DNA of 57,498 nucleotides from a bacterium. Lineage in GTDB: Bacteria; UBP18; UBA7526. Under the pieces are notes generated by a model. The model was given only the letters and a program-made list of their open reading frames with translations. It had not been told where the DNA came from and did not search any database. This document shows positions 32,430-41,799 of the stretch, in pieces. A program made the translations under genes and the position numbers. The stretch is taken from the NCBI GenBank assembly GCA_030615855.1, contig JAUWYL010000005.1, positions 1 to 57,498 on the forward strand, written 5' to 3'. How positions within the stretch are numbered: the first letter of the stretch is position 1; each line of letters begins with the position of its first letter.

Positions 32430-32581
32430 AGACTTAATCGCTGTTTTTTCTCACCAGTTTATTTCCCTTTCATCGTATCGGAACTTCAATGCAACCACGG
32501 ATTAGACGGATTAGACAGATTTAAAAATCCGTGGAAATCTGTGAAATCTGTGGTTATCTATCTTGTTTTTTTGGAAATTTT
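32430..32581. repeat. spacer with CCACGGATT inverted repeat
   Basis: CCACGGATT at 32495-32503 pairs with AATCCGTGG at 32526-32534, with related GACGGATTAGACAG and GAAATCTGTG units around. No clear promoter or ribosome binding site stands out before polA. Confidence 0.55.
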
Positions 32582-35248
32582 ATGGCCAAGAAGAGACTCT
32601 TCTTAATTGATGGGAATGCCTATATCCATAGGGCCTTCCATGCCTTGCCTCTCCTCACTACTTCTCGAGGAGAGATAGTAAACGCTGTCTATGGCTTTAT
32701 CAGGATGATACTGAAAATCTTGCGAAAAGAATCCCCGGATTATATGGCGGTCTGCTTCGATTATCCGGCACCCACCTTCCGCCATAAGGTATATGAGGAG
32801 TATAAGGCCACCAGGAAAAGGGCTCCAGATGAACTACGAAGTCAAATCCCCCTGGCCCATGAGATTGTCAGAGCATTGAATCTGGCCCTCTTTGAGAAAG
32901 AGGGGTATGAGGCGGACGATTTAATTGCCACCCTTTCAGAAAGAGCAAAGAAGGAAGGGATAGAGACCGTCATCGTCACTGGGGATAAGGATGCCTTACA
33001 GCTGGTCGATAAATCTATCTCAGTCTTAAATGAGTCCAAGGATATCTCGTATAACGAGGAGGAGGTAAAAGAAAGAACAGGCGTTACTCCTAGACAGATA
33101 ACTGATTTTATGGCCCTTATGGGTGATCAATCGGATAATGTTCCCGGAGTAAGAGGGGTAGGACCCAAGACCGCTACCCAACTCATCCAGAGGTTCGGAA
33201 GCATTGAGAATTTATATCAACACCTAGATGAGATAGGGGGAAAACTAAAGGAGAGGCTGAAGGATTCAAGAGAGGATGCCTTTCTCTCGAAGAGATTAGT
33301 TATCTTAGAGGAGAATGTTCCTTTAAAATTCGGGATCTCCCATTGTAGAATAAAACCACCCAAGAGAGAAGAACTTTTGGGCCTTCTCCACAGGTTAGAA
33401 TTTCGAAGTCTCATCGCTGAGCTGGTCACCACTAAGGAAGAGAAGCGGGTTAGCTACTCTACCATCCTCTCCAAGGATGATTTTGAGAGGCTACTAAAGG
33501 ATTTAAGGAAAGTCCCCTTAGTCTCTATTGATTTTGAGACCACGGGAAAGGACCCCATGGCCGCCTCTCTGGTAGGCATCGCTCTATCTCTAAAGCCTTT
33601 CTCTGCCCATTACGTTCCTCTTATCCATTCCTATCTCGGGGCCCCAGAACAACTGGATAGGGAATATGTCTTAAAAGAGCTAAAGCCTATCCTGGAGAAT
33701 GAGAGAATAAAGAAGTATGGACAGAATATAAAATATGAGATTATTCTCTTGAAGAGGGAAGGAATAGATTTAAAAGGAATATATTTTGATACCATGGTCG
33801 CCTCCTACCTCTTGAACCCCGCGAAGCTAAATCACAACTTAGGCGACATCGCCATTGAATACCTGGGCCATAAGATGACTCCAATAAGTGAGTTAATTGG
33901 TAAAGGCAAGAAAGAAATTACTATGGATGAGGTGGAGATCGAGAGGGTCACTCCCTATGCCTGCGCTGATGCGGACATCGTTCTTCGTTTGGCAGAAATC
34001 ATGGAGCCGAAGTTAAAGGAGAAAGGCTTAGAAGGACTCTTTCATAAGGTGGAGATGCCTCTGGTAAGGGTGCTGGCAGAGATGGAGAGGGACGGGGTTC
34101 TTATTGACAAGGAATATCTTGGATCTCTATCAAAGGAATTTGCTTTAGAGCTAAAAAAATTGGAGAAGAAAATCTACTCCCTGGCAGGGGGGGAGTTCAA
34201 TATCAATTCCCCCAAGCAGCTCTCTTATATCCTATTTGAGAAGTTAAAACTCCCCGTAATAGAGAAGACCAAGACCGGATACTCTACAAAAGAAGCAGTC
34301 CTAAGGGAATTAACCCCCAGTCATAAATTACCCAGCCTACTTATCAAATATCGGGAACTGGCCAAACTCAAGTCAACCTACATCGATGCTTTACCTTTAC
34401 TTATCAATCCTATAGATGGAAGGGTCCATACCTCCTTTAATCAGACCGTGACCGCTACCGGAAGGCTTTCCTCCTCTGAACCCAACCTGCAGAACATTCC
34501 CATAAGGACAGAGTTGGGAAGGAAAATCAGGAAGGCCTTTATTCCTAAAGAAGGTTCTATTCTATTATCCGCCGATTACTCCCAGATAGACCTCAGGGTC
34601 TTGGCCCATATCTCGAAAGACAAGAGTTTGAGAGACGCCTTCTTCAAGGACGAGGATATTCACTCCCGAACAGCATGTGAGATCTTCAGTATCTCAAAGA
34701 AAGAGGTCACTCCCGAACTACGCAGAATCGCAAAGACTGTAAACTTCGGCCTCTCCTATGGCATGAGCCCTTTTGGCCTCTCTAAAGACTTAGGCATCCC
34801 TTTGAAAGAAGCCGAGAAGTACATCACAAAATACTTTGAGAGGTATAGAGGGGTGAAGAAGTATATTGAGGAGATCATCGAAGAGGCGAAAGAGAAGGGC
34901 TATGTTATCACATTACTTAAAAGAAGAAGATATATTCCAGAGATAAATCACCCGGATCCCAGGCTCTCCAACTTTGCTAAAAGAGTGGCCATTAATACTC
35001 CCATACAAGGGACCTCTGCGGATATCATCAAGGTGGCCATGCTTGAGATAAGTGAGAGAATAAAGAAAGAAAGACTAAAAACCAAGATGACTATTCAGAT
35101 CCACGATGAACTCCTCTTCGAGGTTCCCGAGGATGAAGTAAAGGAAGTATCAAGATTAGCCAAGGAGATTATGGAGGGTTCAATAGAGTTAGAGGTCCCC
35201 ATAAGAGTCGATATAAAGATGGGAAAGAGCTGGGCAGAAATCCACTAA
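32582..35248 (+). CDS. polA: DNA polymerase I
   Basis: The protein has 888 residues from the ATG at 32582 (KKRLFLIDGNAYIHRAFHAL). The longer frame would begin in the repeat spacer. All three parts are present. The 5'-nuclease occupies about 1-290 (VTGDKDALQLV, GDQSDNVPGVRGVGPKTA). A 3'-5' exonuclease domain (about 300-470) has intact motifs SIDFETTG, an NIKYEIILL segment and YACADADIVL, so proofreading should work. The polymerase domain has motif A DYSQIDLRVLAH, motif B RRIAKTVNFGLSYGM and motif C QIHDELLFEV. It fills gaps and processes Okazaki fragments. Confidence 0.95.
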   Translation: MAKKRLFLIDGNAYIHRAFHALPLLTTSRGEIVNAVYGFIRMILKILRKESPDYMAVCFDYPAPTFRHKVYEEYKATRKRAPDELRSQIPLAHEIVRALNLALFEKEGYEADDLIATLSERAKKEGIETVIVTGDKDALQLVDKSISVLNESKDISYNEEEVKERTGVTPRQITDFMALMGDQSDNVPGVRGVGPKTATQLIQRFGSIENLYQHLDEIGGKLKERLKDSREDAFLSKRLVILEENVPLKFGISHCRIKPPKREELLGLLHRLEFRSLIAELVTTKEEKRVSYSTILSKDDFERLLKDLRKVPLVSIDFETTGKDPMAASLVGIALSLKPFSAHYVPLIHSYLGAPEQLDREYVLKELKPILENERIKKYGQNIKYEIILLKREGIDLKGIYFDTMVASYLLNPAKLNHNLGDIAIEYLGHKMTPISELIGKGKKEITMDEVEIERVTPYACADADIVLRLAEIMEPKLKEKGLEGLFHKVEMPLVRVLAEMERDGVLIDKEYLGSLSKEFALELKKLEKKIYSLAGGEFNINSPKQLSYILFEKLKLPVIEKTKTGYSTKEAVLRELTPSHKLPSLLIKYRELAKLKSTYIDALPLLINPIDGRVHTSFNQTVTATGRLSSSEPNLQNIPIRTELGRKIRKAFIPKEGSILLSADYSQIDLRVLAHISKDKSLRDAFFKDEDIHSRTACEIFSISKKEVTPELRRIAKTVNFGLSYGMSPFGLSKDLGIPLKEAEKYITKYFERYRGVKKYIEEIIEEAKEKGYVITLLKRRRYIPEINHPDPRLSNFAKRVAINTPIQGTSADIIKVAMLEISERIKKERLKTKMTIQIHDELLFEVPEDEVKEVSRLAKEIMEGSIELEVPIRVDIKMGKSWAEIH

Positions 35249-35391
35249 AGATGGTTACTACGCTTCGCTGTTACTATCGGTTACTACGTCCCGATAAAAT
35301 CGGGACTGTTATTACCGGTTGCTTCTGTAGTAGTCATTTGTAACTGTTCGTAACTGATAGTAACCATTCGTAACTGTTAGTAACCCTTTTG
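35249..35391. repeat. GTTACTA-type palindromic spacer with GTCCCGAT hairpin
   Basis: The spacer resembles 28373-28505: GGTTACTACGCTTCGCTGTT opens both. A perfect hairpin GTCCCGAT-AAA-ATCGGGAC lies at 35288-35306, and GTAACTG units follow. It ends before AGGAG of coaE. Confidence 0.7.
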
Positions 35392-35403
35392 CAGGAGCAG
35401 AGA

Positions 35404-36018
35404 ATGCTGGTTGTTGGTCTGACAGGTGGCATGGCATCTGGGAAGAGTGTGGTAAGTAAAACCCTGAGAGAACTTGGTCTGCCGATAATCGATGCTGATC
35501 TAATCGCCAGGGAAATGGTGAGGCCGAATGAAATAGGTTATAGAGAGATTGTAGACTATTTCGGGAAAAAGATTCTCAATCCAGACCAGACCATTAATAG
35601 AAGAAGATTGGCTAAGATAATCTTCAGTGATTCTAAAGAAAGGGAAAGACTCAACTCTATCCTTCATCCCAAAATAGTTAAGAAGATAAAGAAAAGAATA
35701 CTAAATTTTAAAGAGAAGGGAGAGAAGATAGTCATTGTGGATGCTGCCCTCTTAATCGAGGCCGGACAATTACCCTTAGTTGATGAACTTATTGTAGTTA
35801 CCGTGAGTCCTAAGATTCAGGTCAGGCGTCTGGCTCAAAGGGATCACCTAACAGAGAAAGAGGCCCGGGAGAGGATCGCCACCCAGATGCCCTTATCTGA
35901 AAAGGCGAAACTAGCTGATTATATCATTGATAATAGTAGTTCAGTTAAGAAAACCATAAAGAGAACAAAAGAGGTCTACAACCGGCTGCGTTTGACAATT
36001 GCGGGTAAAAAAGAGTAA
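35404..36018 (+). CDS. coaE: dephospho-CoA kinase
   Basis: The protein has 204 residues from the ATG at 35404, which follows GCAGGAG at a good distance. A TTG at 35389 would add five residues. LVVGLTGGMASGKS contains the P-loop, followed by IIDADLIAREMV near residue 30, LHPKIVKKI near 90, VDAALLIEAG near 112, and RLAQRDHLTEKEARERIATQM near 142-162, the CoA-binding part. It phosphorylates dephospho-CoA in the last step of coenzyme A synthesis. It lies between polA and rho, a common type of neighbourhood. Confidence 0.93.
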   Translation: MLVVGLTGGMASGKSVVSKTLRELGLPIIDADLIAREMVRPNEIGYREIVDYFGKKILNPDQTINRRRLAKIIFSDSKERERLNSILHPKIVKKIKKRILNFKEKGEKIVIVDAALLIEAGQLPLVDELIVVTVSPKIQVRRLAQRDHLTEKEARERIATQMPLSEKAKLADYIIDNSSSVKKTIKRTKEVYNRLRLTIAGKKE

Positions 36019-36021
36019 AAT
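35992..36021 (+). promoter_or_regulatory. promoter for rho inside the end of coaE
   Basis: TTGACA at 35992-35997 and TAAAAT at 36016-36021 are separated by 18 bp and lie just upstream of the rho ribosome binding site (TTGAGGTG). The -35 box is a perfect sigma70 match. Confidence 0.5.
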
Positions 36022-36042
36022 ATATTTTTGTTGAGGTGAAAG

Positions 36043-37296
36043 ATGGATATCGTTGCCCTAAAAGAAAAAACCATCTCTGAGTTAAGCGATGTAGCCCGGA
36101 AGATGAAGATTCCGGGAATAGGGAATTTGAGGAAGCAAGAGCTTATCTTCAAGATATTAGAGGCCCAAACGAAGGAGGAGGGTCTTTTATTTGGGGAGGG
36201 GGTCTTGGAGATTCTTCCCGATGGCTTCGGTTTCCTGCGTTCCCCCAATACTAACTATCTTCCTGGCCCAGATGACATCTATATCTCTCCCTCTCAGATT
36301 AGGCGCTTCAGCCTCAGGAAAGGGGATATCGTCTCCGGGCAGATTCGTCCCCCCAAGGCGGACGAGAAGTTCTTCGCCCTACTCAAGGTAGAGGCGGTAA
36401 ACTTTGAGAACCCGGAACTGGCTAAGGAGAAGATACTATTCGATAACCTTACTCCCCTCTACCCTACGGAGAGGATTAGACTGGAGACGGGAAAGGATGC
36501 CATCTCTGAGCGGGTTATGGACTTATTGACCCCTATTGGAAAGGGTCAGAGGGGATTGATCGTCTCTCCTCCCAGGGCGGGGAAGACCATTCTATTGCAG
36601 AAGATTGCCAACTCCATCACCACCAACCATCCAGAGATAATCTTAATCATTCTCTTAGTTGGGGAGAGGCCAGAGGAAGTGACGGATATGGAACGTAGCG
36701 TCAAAGGAGAGGTCATTGCCTCCACTTTCGATGAGCCAGCCAGCCGCCACGTCCAGGTGGCGGAGATGGTATTGGAAAAGGCTAAGAGGCTTGTAGAGTA
36801 TAAAAAGGATGTGGTCATTCTTTTGGACTCCGTCACCAGGTTGGCCCGGGCCTATAATACCACCTGCCCCCATTCAGGAAAGATACTGACCGGTGGGGTG
36901 GATGCCAATGCTTTGCCCAAGCCCAAGAGATTCTTCGGCACCGCCCGAAATATTGAGGTGGGAGGCTCCTTAACTATTTTAGCTACTGCTCTCATCGATA
37001 CCGGGAGCAAGATGGATGAGGTAATCTTCGAGGAGTTCAAAGGCACAGGGAATATGGAACTGGTTCTCGATAGAAGGCTGGTGGATAGAAGGGTATTCCC
37101 GGCCATCGATATCTCACGAAGCGGAACGAGGAAAGAGGAACTTTTATTGGATAAGGAGGATCTGAGTCGCATCTGGGTCTTAAGGAAGATATTGAGTACT
37201 CTCAATGTTGTTGAGAAGATGGAACTCTTAATTGACAAGCTGAAGAAGACCAAGACCAATAAGGAATTCCTGAAAACTATGAATCAAGGAGGCTAA
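36043..37296 (+). CDS. rho: transcription termination factor Rho
   Basis: The protein has 417 residues. It has the N-terminal Rho_N helix part ([27 protein letters not shown] split over the first 40), the cold-shock-like RNA-binding domain ([16 protein letters not shown]), and the RecA-type ATPase with the P-loop [40 protein letters not shown] and the Q/R-loop [10 protein letters not shown] follow. All features for an active hexameric RNA helicase are intact. GTGAAAG and the GAGG before it set the start. It is followed by rpmE after one base, a widely conserved pairing. Confidence 0.95.
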   Translation: MDIVALKEKTISELSDVARKMKIPGIGNLRKQELIFKILEAQTKEEGLLFGEGVLEILPDGFGFLRSPNTNYLPGPDDIYISPSQIRRFSLRKGDIVSGQIRPPKADEKFFALLKVEAVNFENPELAKEKILFDNLTPLYPTERIRLETGKDAISERVMDLLTPIGKGQRGLIVSPPRAGKTILLQKIANSITTNHPEIILIILLVGERPEEVTDMERSVKGEVIASTFDEPASRHVQVAEMVLEKAKRLVEYKKDVVILLDSVTRLARAYNTTCPHSGKILTGGVDANALPKPKRFFGTARNIEVGGSLTILATALIDTGSKMDEVIFEEFKGTGNMELVLDRRLVDRRVFPAIDISRSGTRKEELLLDKEDLSRIWVLRKILSTLNVVEKMELLIDKLKKTKTNKEFLKTMNQGG

Positions 37297-37297
37297 T

Positions 37298-37519
37298 ATG
37301 AAAGAAGGGATTCATCCTAAGTATGTAGACTGCACCATTACCTGTGCCTGCGGAAACGTCATCCATACCAGAGCGACCAAGCCCAGCATCAGAGTGGAGA
37401 TCTGTTCTGCTTGCCATCCCTTCTTCACGGGGAAGCAGAAGCTGGTCGATACCGCAGGAAGGGTGGAAAGGTTCAGGAGAAAGTACGGATTGGGCGAGAA
37501 AAAAGAAGAGAAGAAATGA
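37298..37519 (+). CDS. rpmE: ribosomal protein bL31
   Basis: The protein has 73 residues. [16 protein letters not shown] opens the protein, CxCGN and a later [25 protein letters not shown] complete it. The C-x-C and C-x-x-C pattern shows the zinc-binding version of L31, which is normally used when zinc is plentiful. It sits directly behind rho, and its stop overlaps the start of the yqhQ-like gene (ATGA). Confidence 0.95.
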   Translation: MKEGIHPKYVDCTITCACGNVIHTRATKPSIRVEICSACHPFFTGKQKLVDTAGRVERFRRKYGLGEKKEEKK

Positions 37520-38364
37520 GGGTGAGGGTTGGAGGGCAGGCGGTCATTGAGGGGGTGATGATGAGAACCTCCCATGCTCTGGCCATTGCCCTAAGAAAAG
37601 AGGATGGAGAAATCTTGGTAAAGAAGGAGATCCTTCCTTCCCGCCATCTTCTCTTAAAGAAGCCCATAAGCCGAGGGGCAATTGCCCTATGGGAGGCACT
37701 GGTCATCGGCTATAAGGCCTTAGCCTTCTCTGCCAAGAAGAGTAAAAAGGAGGAGAAGGAGATATCAGGTTTTGCTCTGGGCCTTACCATGATCTTCGCT
37801 TTTGGTTTAGCAATCCTCTTTTTTATCCTCTTGCCCGCCTTCCTAACTAGTTTATTTCAGATTAAGAGTAGCATTCTCTTTAATCTGGTGGATGGTCTCA
37901 TTCGCCTTCTCCTCTTCTTTAGTTATCTCTGGGCCATCTCTCGGCTAAAAGAGATTAAGAGATTATTTGCTTATCATGGGGCAGAGCATAAGGTGGTCTA
38001 TACCTACGAAGCTGGGGAAGATTTAACTATAGAGAATGCCAGAAATAAGAGCACCCTTCATCCCAGATGTGGGACGAACTTCATCCTTATCTTCTTAATC
38101 ATGAGTATCCTGCTATTCTCTCTATTGGGAAGAGCTACTTCTCTTGAGACCCATCTACTGCGCTTCTGCCTCATTCCTATCATCGCTGCTTTTGCCTATG
38201 AGATCATCAGGTTCTCTATGAAGAAGAGATGGCACTTCATCAACTTCCTCGGCCTACAACTTCAAAAAATTACTACCGGGGAGCCCACGGACGACCAGAT
38301 TGAAGTGGCCCTGGTTGCCTTAAAAGAAGTTCTGGCTCTAGAAGAGAATAGAGCAGATAACTAG
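37516..38364 (+). CDS. yqhQ: DUF1385 membrane protein (YqhQ family)
   Basis: The protein has 282 residues from the ATG at 37516 that overlaps the rpmE stop. The longer frame would run through rpm[22 protein letters not shown] is the family signature, and [18 protein letters not shown] and [15 protein letters not shown] in the second half are also diagnostic. Four or so hydrophobic segments make it an integral membrane protein. The function is not settled. The rpmE-yqhQ-prfA-prmC order is commonly conserved, which supports the assignment. Confidence 0.88.
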   Translation: MRVRVGGQAVIEGVMMRTSHALAIALRKEDGEILVKKEILPSRHLLLKKPISRGAIALWEALVIGYKALAFSAKKSKKEEKEISGFALGLTMIFAFGLAILFFILLPAFLTSLFQIKSSILFNLVDGLIRLLLFFSYLWAISRLKEIKRLFAYHGAEHKVVYTYEAGEDLTIENARNKSTLHPRCGTNFILIFLIMSILLFSLLGRATSLETHLLRFCLIPIIAAFAYEIIRFSMKKRWHFINFLGLQLQKITTGEPTDDQIEVALVALKEVLALEENRADN

Positions 38365-38480
38365 GTTACGTTTATCGGTTGCGTCTTTTTACGAACGACG
38401 ATAGACGATAGCCGAAACGAGCCGCGTAACCGTTCAACGTAGAACGGAAGACGGATTTTATACTTAATAGGGGAACAAAG
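38365..38480. repeat. spacer with GGTTACG...CGTAACC inverted repeat
   Basis: GGTTACGTTTATCGGTTGCGTC near 38368 is roughly complementary to GACGATAGCCGAAACGAG...GCGTAACC up to about 38430, forming a long imperfect stem. CGTTCAACGTAGAACGG follows and resembles sequence near 9345. Confidence 0.6.
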
Positions 38481-39548
38481 ATGTTAGAGAAGTTAGCTGA
38501 TCTTGAAAAAAGATTCCGGGACCTGGAAAGACTCCTCTCCGATCCAGAAATCGTTGCTGACCGAGTAAAATATCAGAAGTTGGCCAAGGAGCGCTCCCAG
38601 ATAGAACCCTTGGTGAAGAAATACCAAAGATATGAGAAGGTAATCAGGCAGATGGATGAGGCCCAGGAGCTCTATATCTTGGAGAAGGATTTAGAATTCA
38701 AGGCTCTGGCAAGGGCAGAACTCGACAATTTATCGAAAGAGAAGGAGACCCTGGAGAGGGATCTAAGACTCCTTTTGATTCCTCCCGATCCCAATGATGA
38801 GAAGAATACCATCATAGAGATAAGAGCCGGCACCGGAGGAAATGAGGCCGCTCTCTTTGCTGGAGACCTCTTCCGCATGTACTCTAAGTATGCTCAGAGG
38901 AAGGGGTGGAAGATAAATATCCTAAGCGCCCATCCCGGGGAGGTGGGAGGCTTTAAGGAGATTATCTTCTCTATAGAAGGGGATAAGGTATACAGTAGAT
39001 TCAAGTATGAGAGTGGGGCCCATCGGGTTCAGAGAGTGCCGGTCACTGAGGCCGGAGGAAGGATTCACACCTCGGCGGCAACGGTGGCCGTACTACCCGA
39101 GGCAGAGCCTATAGATGTTCAAATTAAATCAGAGGATCTACAGATCGAGACCTTTCGGGCTACTGGCGCGGGAGGGCAGCACGTCAATGTCACCGACTCT
39201 GCAGTGAGGGTCACCCATCTCCCTACCAAGATAGTCGCCTCTTGCCAGGATGAAAGGTCCCAGCATAAGAATAAGGCCAAGGCCTTGAAGATTCTTTATG
39301 CTCGACTCTTCGATTACTTCACTCAGGAGCAGATCAGGAAGAGGGCCCAGGAGCGAAGGATTCAGATTGGGACTGGGGATAGAAGTGAGCGCATCAGAAC
39401 CTACAACTTCCCTCAGGGACGAGTAACCGACCATCGCATCAACCTTACCCTTCATAAATTGGATACCATCTTAGAAGGAGAGATAGAAGAACTGATCCAG
39501 AGGTTACAATCAGAGGATCAGATAAAGAAGTTGGAGAAGATGAAGTGA
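38481..39548 (+). CDS. prfA: peptide chain release factor 1
   Basis: The protein has 355 residues. HRVQRVPVTEAGGRIHTSAATVAV contains the anticodon-like P-V-T tripeptide of RF1, which reads UAA and UAG. TGAGGQHVNVTDSAVRVTHLPT contains the catalytic GGQ loop that PrmC methylates. The C-terminal RERSE-type segment DRSERIRTYNFPQGRVTDHRI is typical. GGGGAAC precedes the ATG. Its stop overlaps the GTG start of prmC, the enzyme that modifies it. Confidence 0.95.
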   Translation: MLEKLADLEKRFRDLERLLSDPEIVADRVKYQKLAKERSQIEPLVKKYQRYEKVIRQMDEAQELYILEKDLEFKALARAELDNLSKEKETLERDLRLLLIPPDPNDEKNTIIEIRAGTGGNEAALFAGDLFRMYSKYAQRKGWKINILSAHPGEVGGFKEIIFSIEGDKVYSRFKYESGAHRVQRVPVTEAGGRIHTSAATVAVLPEAEPIDVQIKSEDLQIETFRATGAGGQHVNVTDSAVRVTHLPTKIVASCQDERSQHKNKAKALKILYARLFDYFTQEQIRKRAQERRIQIGTGDRSERIRTYNFPQGRVTDHRINLTLHKLDTILEGEIEELIQRLQSEDQIKKLEKMK

Positions 39549-40411
39549 GATTAAGAGACGCTTTCCGTCAAGCCCATCGAGATCTGGGGAATTTTTTGGA
39601 AGCTGAGGTACTCCTCAAGTCTTGCTTAGGCCTTGAGAGACAAGATATTTACTTGAATCCAGATCGCGGTTTAACCCGCTATGAACTGAATCTTTTAGAA
39701 GAAGCAATAGAGAAGAGAAAGGATCGTTTACCCTTAGCTTACATTACTGGAAAGAAGGAGTTCTATTCTTTAGGGTTCAGAGTTACTCCAGATACCTTCA
39801 TCCCTCGTCCAGAGACAGAATTTATTGTGGATGCTGTTTTAGAAAAATTACCAATTACCAATTACCAATTACCAATTACCATAGTAGATTTGGGAACAGG
39901 CTGTGGGAATATCGCTATTACCTTAGCGAGGTATATTCCTCACTCCAGAATATATGCTACGGATATCTCTAAAAAGGCTTTAGAGGTAGCAGAAGAGAAT
40001 GCCAGAAAGCACAGAGTAGAAGATAGGATTACCTTTTTGGAAGGCGACCTCTTCTCTCCTTTGGAAAATTATTACTTGGAAGGAAAGATAGACTTTTTAA
40101 TCTCCAATCCTCCCTATGTTATGAGAAGTGAGATCAACTCCTTAATGCCTGAAGTAGCAAATTATGAACCGCACATCGCCCTGGATGGAGGAGAGGATGG
40201 GCTTTTCTTTTATGGAAGGATAATAGAGAAAGCACCCCTATATTTAAAGCCCAGAGGCTACTTAATTCTGGAGTTAGGAATAGATCAAGCCTCCCAAGCA
40301 AAAGAAACGGTTAAAAAGACCTTAGAGTTTGAATCTATAGAAGTTGTTAAGGATTACAGCCAGATAGAACGGGTAATTGTGGCCCGGAGAGCAGTGATCA
40401 GTAATCAGTAA
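39545..40411 (+). CDS. prmC: release-factor glutamine methyltransferase
   Basis: The protein has 288 residues with a GTG start coupled to prfA (GTGA). The N-terminal helical domain includes PLAYITGKKEFYSLGF, and TFIPRPETEFIVDAVL precedes the methyltransferase fold. SAM-binding VDLGTGCGNIAITLA and the catalytic SNPPYV motif are intact. It methylates the glutamine of the GGQ loop in release factors. Between the two domains the gene carries five perfect 7-bp units AATTACC (39846-39880), read as LPITNYQLPIT. Its last codons run into a GATCAGTAATCAGTAAT-type repeat, so both the interior and the tail have been shaped by repeat DNA. Confidence 0.93.
   Translation: MRLRDAFRQAHRDLGNFLEAEVLLKSCLGLERQDIYLNPDRGLTRYELNLLEEAIEKRKDRLPLAYITGKKEFYSLGFRVTPDTFIPRPETEFIVDAVLEKLPITNYQLPITIVDLGTGCGNIAITLARYIPHSRIYATDISKKALEVAEENARKHRVEDRITFLEGDLFSPLENYYLEGKIDFLISNPPYVMRSEINSLMPEVANYEPHIALDGGEDGLFFYGRIIEKAPLYLKPRGYLILELGIDQASQAKETVKKTLEFESIEVVKDYSQIERVIVARRAVISNQ
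39846..39880 (+). repeat. five tandem 7-bp units (AATTACC) inside prmC
   Basis: Five exact copies of AATTACC lie in frame-cycling fashion within the interdomain linker of prmC. Loss or gain of one copy would shift the reading frame. Confidence 0.9.
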
Positions 40412-40545
40412 TATGGGTAATGGGATGTGAGATGTGGGATTTGGGATTTTTTATCGCACATCACATATCACACATCGCCTTTATCTATCTTCCCCTATTT
40501 TTTTACTGTTCACAGATCACAGTTCACAGATTATAAGGAGCAAGT
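40412..40545. repeat. spacer with GATGTGAGATGTG hairpin
   Basis: GATGTGAGATGTGGGAT near 40425 faces ATCGCACATCACATATCACACATC near 40454-40477, giving a long imperfect stem around a T-rich loop. CACAGATCACAGTTCACAGATTAT units and AAGGAG of murA follow. Confidence 0.65.
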
Positions 40546-41799
40546 GTGGAAAGAATTATTATCACTGGTGGAGAGAGACTAAAGGGTAGAGTGGGAATAA
40601 GTGGTTCAAAGAATGCCGCCCTTCCCATTATGGCCGCTACCTTATTGACCAATGGAGTAACTACTCTATCGAATATCCCCCGTCTTAAGGATGTTACCAC
40701 CATGGCCCGGGTATTAAGAACCCTGGGGGCCAAGGTAGAATTTAGGGAAAGGGAACTGAAGATCGATACTACCAATGTCGATCGCTTCCTCGCTCCCTAT
40801 AATCTGGTGAAGACCATGAGGGCTTCCTTCCTGGTCTTCGGACCTCTTTTGGCAAAGTTGGGTAGGGCGAGGGTCTCTCTGCCTGGAGGATGTGCCATCG
40901 GCTCCCGCCCCGTAGACCTACATCTGAGGGGATTTAAAGAGTTAGGAGCAGAGGTGAGCATGGGGGGTGGCTATACCCAGGTGAAGAGGGATGGACTGAT
41001 CGGTGCTGAAATCTATTTAGACTTCCCTTCTGTGGGGGCCACAGAAAATCTTATGATGGCTGCTACCCTGGCTAAGGGGAAGACCACTATAGAGAATGCG
41101 GCTAAAGAGCCAGAGATTGTGGATCTGGCAAACTTCCTGAACAAAATGGGAGCAAGGATTAAGGGAGCGGGAACGGACACCATCAGGACTATCGGGGTAA
41201 AGGAACTGAAGGGAACAGATTACTCCATCATCTCGGATAGGATCGAGGCCGGAACCTATATCATCGCCTCCGCCATTACCAAAGGAGATATTATCTTAGA
41301 GGGCGCCAAGATTGATCACTTGGAATCTCTGGTTACTAAACTCCATGAGGCGGGAGTAGAGATTAAGGATGAGGAGGGGGCGATTAAAGTAAAAGCAAGA
41401 AGAAGAATCAAAGCCGTAGATGTCAAGACCATGCCCTATCCTGGTTTCCCCACAGACATGCAGGCCCAGTTCATGGCCCTCATGAGCATTACCCCGGGAA
41501 TGAGCATGATTACTGAGACGGTATTTGAGAATAGGTTCATGCACGTTTCAGAACTTTTAAGAATGGGAGCAGATATTAAGATTGAGGGATCGAGAGCCGT
41601 AATAAAAGGGATAAGGTCCTTGAGTGGGGCACCGGTCATGGCTACTGACCTGAGGGCCTCTGCGGCCCTTATCTTAGCCGGCCTGGTTGCTGAGGGAAAG
41701 ACAGAGATCTCTCGTATCTATCACCTAGATCGGGGATATGAGAGGATTGTAGAGAAACTTTCCAATTTAGGAGCAAAGATAGAGAGGGTAACGGTATGA
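40546..41799 (+). CDS. murA: UDP-N-acetylglucosamine 1-carboxyvinyltransferase
   Basis: The protein has 417 residues with a GTG start after AAGGAGCAA. It catalyses the first committed step of peptidoglycan synthesis. Key motifs are [15 protein letters not shown] near residue 20, [12 protein letters not shown] near 92, [16 protein letters not shown] near 113-128, and [14 protein letters not shown] near 300. The active-site cysteine in PGGCAIG is present, so it should be of the fosfomycin-sensitive type. [13 protein letters not shown] near 370 closes the fold. It overlaps hisD by ATGA, as part of a gene order in which murA leads the his genes. Confidence 0.95.
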   Translation: MERIIITGGERLKGRVGISGSKNAALPIMAATLLTNGVTTLSNIPRLKDVTTMARVLRTLGAKVEFRERELKIDTTNVDRFLAPYNLVKTMRASFLVFGPLLAKLGRARVSLPGGCAIGSRPVDLHLRGFKELGAEVSMGGGYTQVKRDGLIGAEIYLDFPSVGATENLMMAATLAKGKTTIENAAKEPEIVDLANFLNKMGARIKGAGTDTIRTIGVKELKGTDYSIISDRIEAGTYIIASAITKGDIILEGAKIDHLESLVTKLHEAGVEIKDEEGAIKVKARRRIKAVDVKTMPYPGFPTDMQAQFMALMSITPGMSMITETVFENRFMHVSELLRMGADIKIEGSRAVIKGIRSLSGAPVMATDLRASAALILAGLVAEGKTEISRIYHLDRGYERIVEKLSNLGAKIERVTV

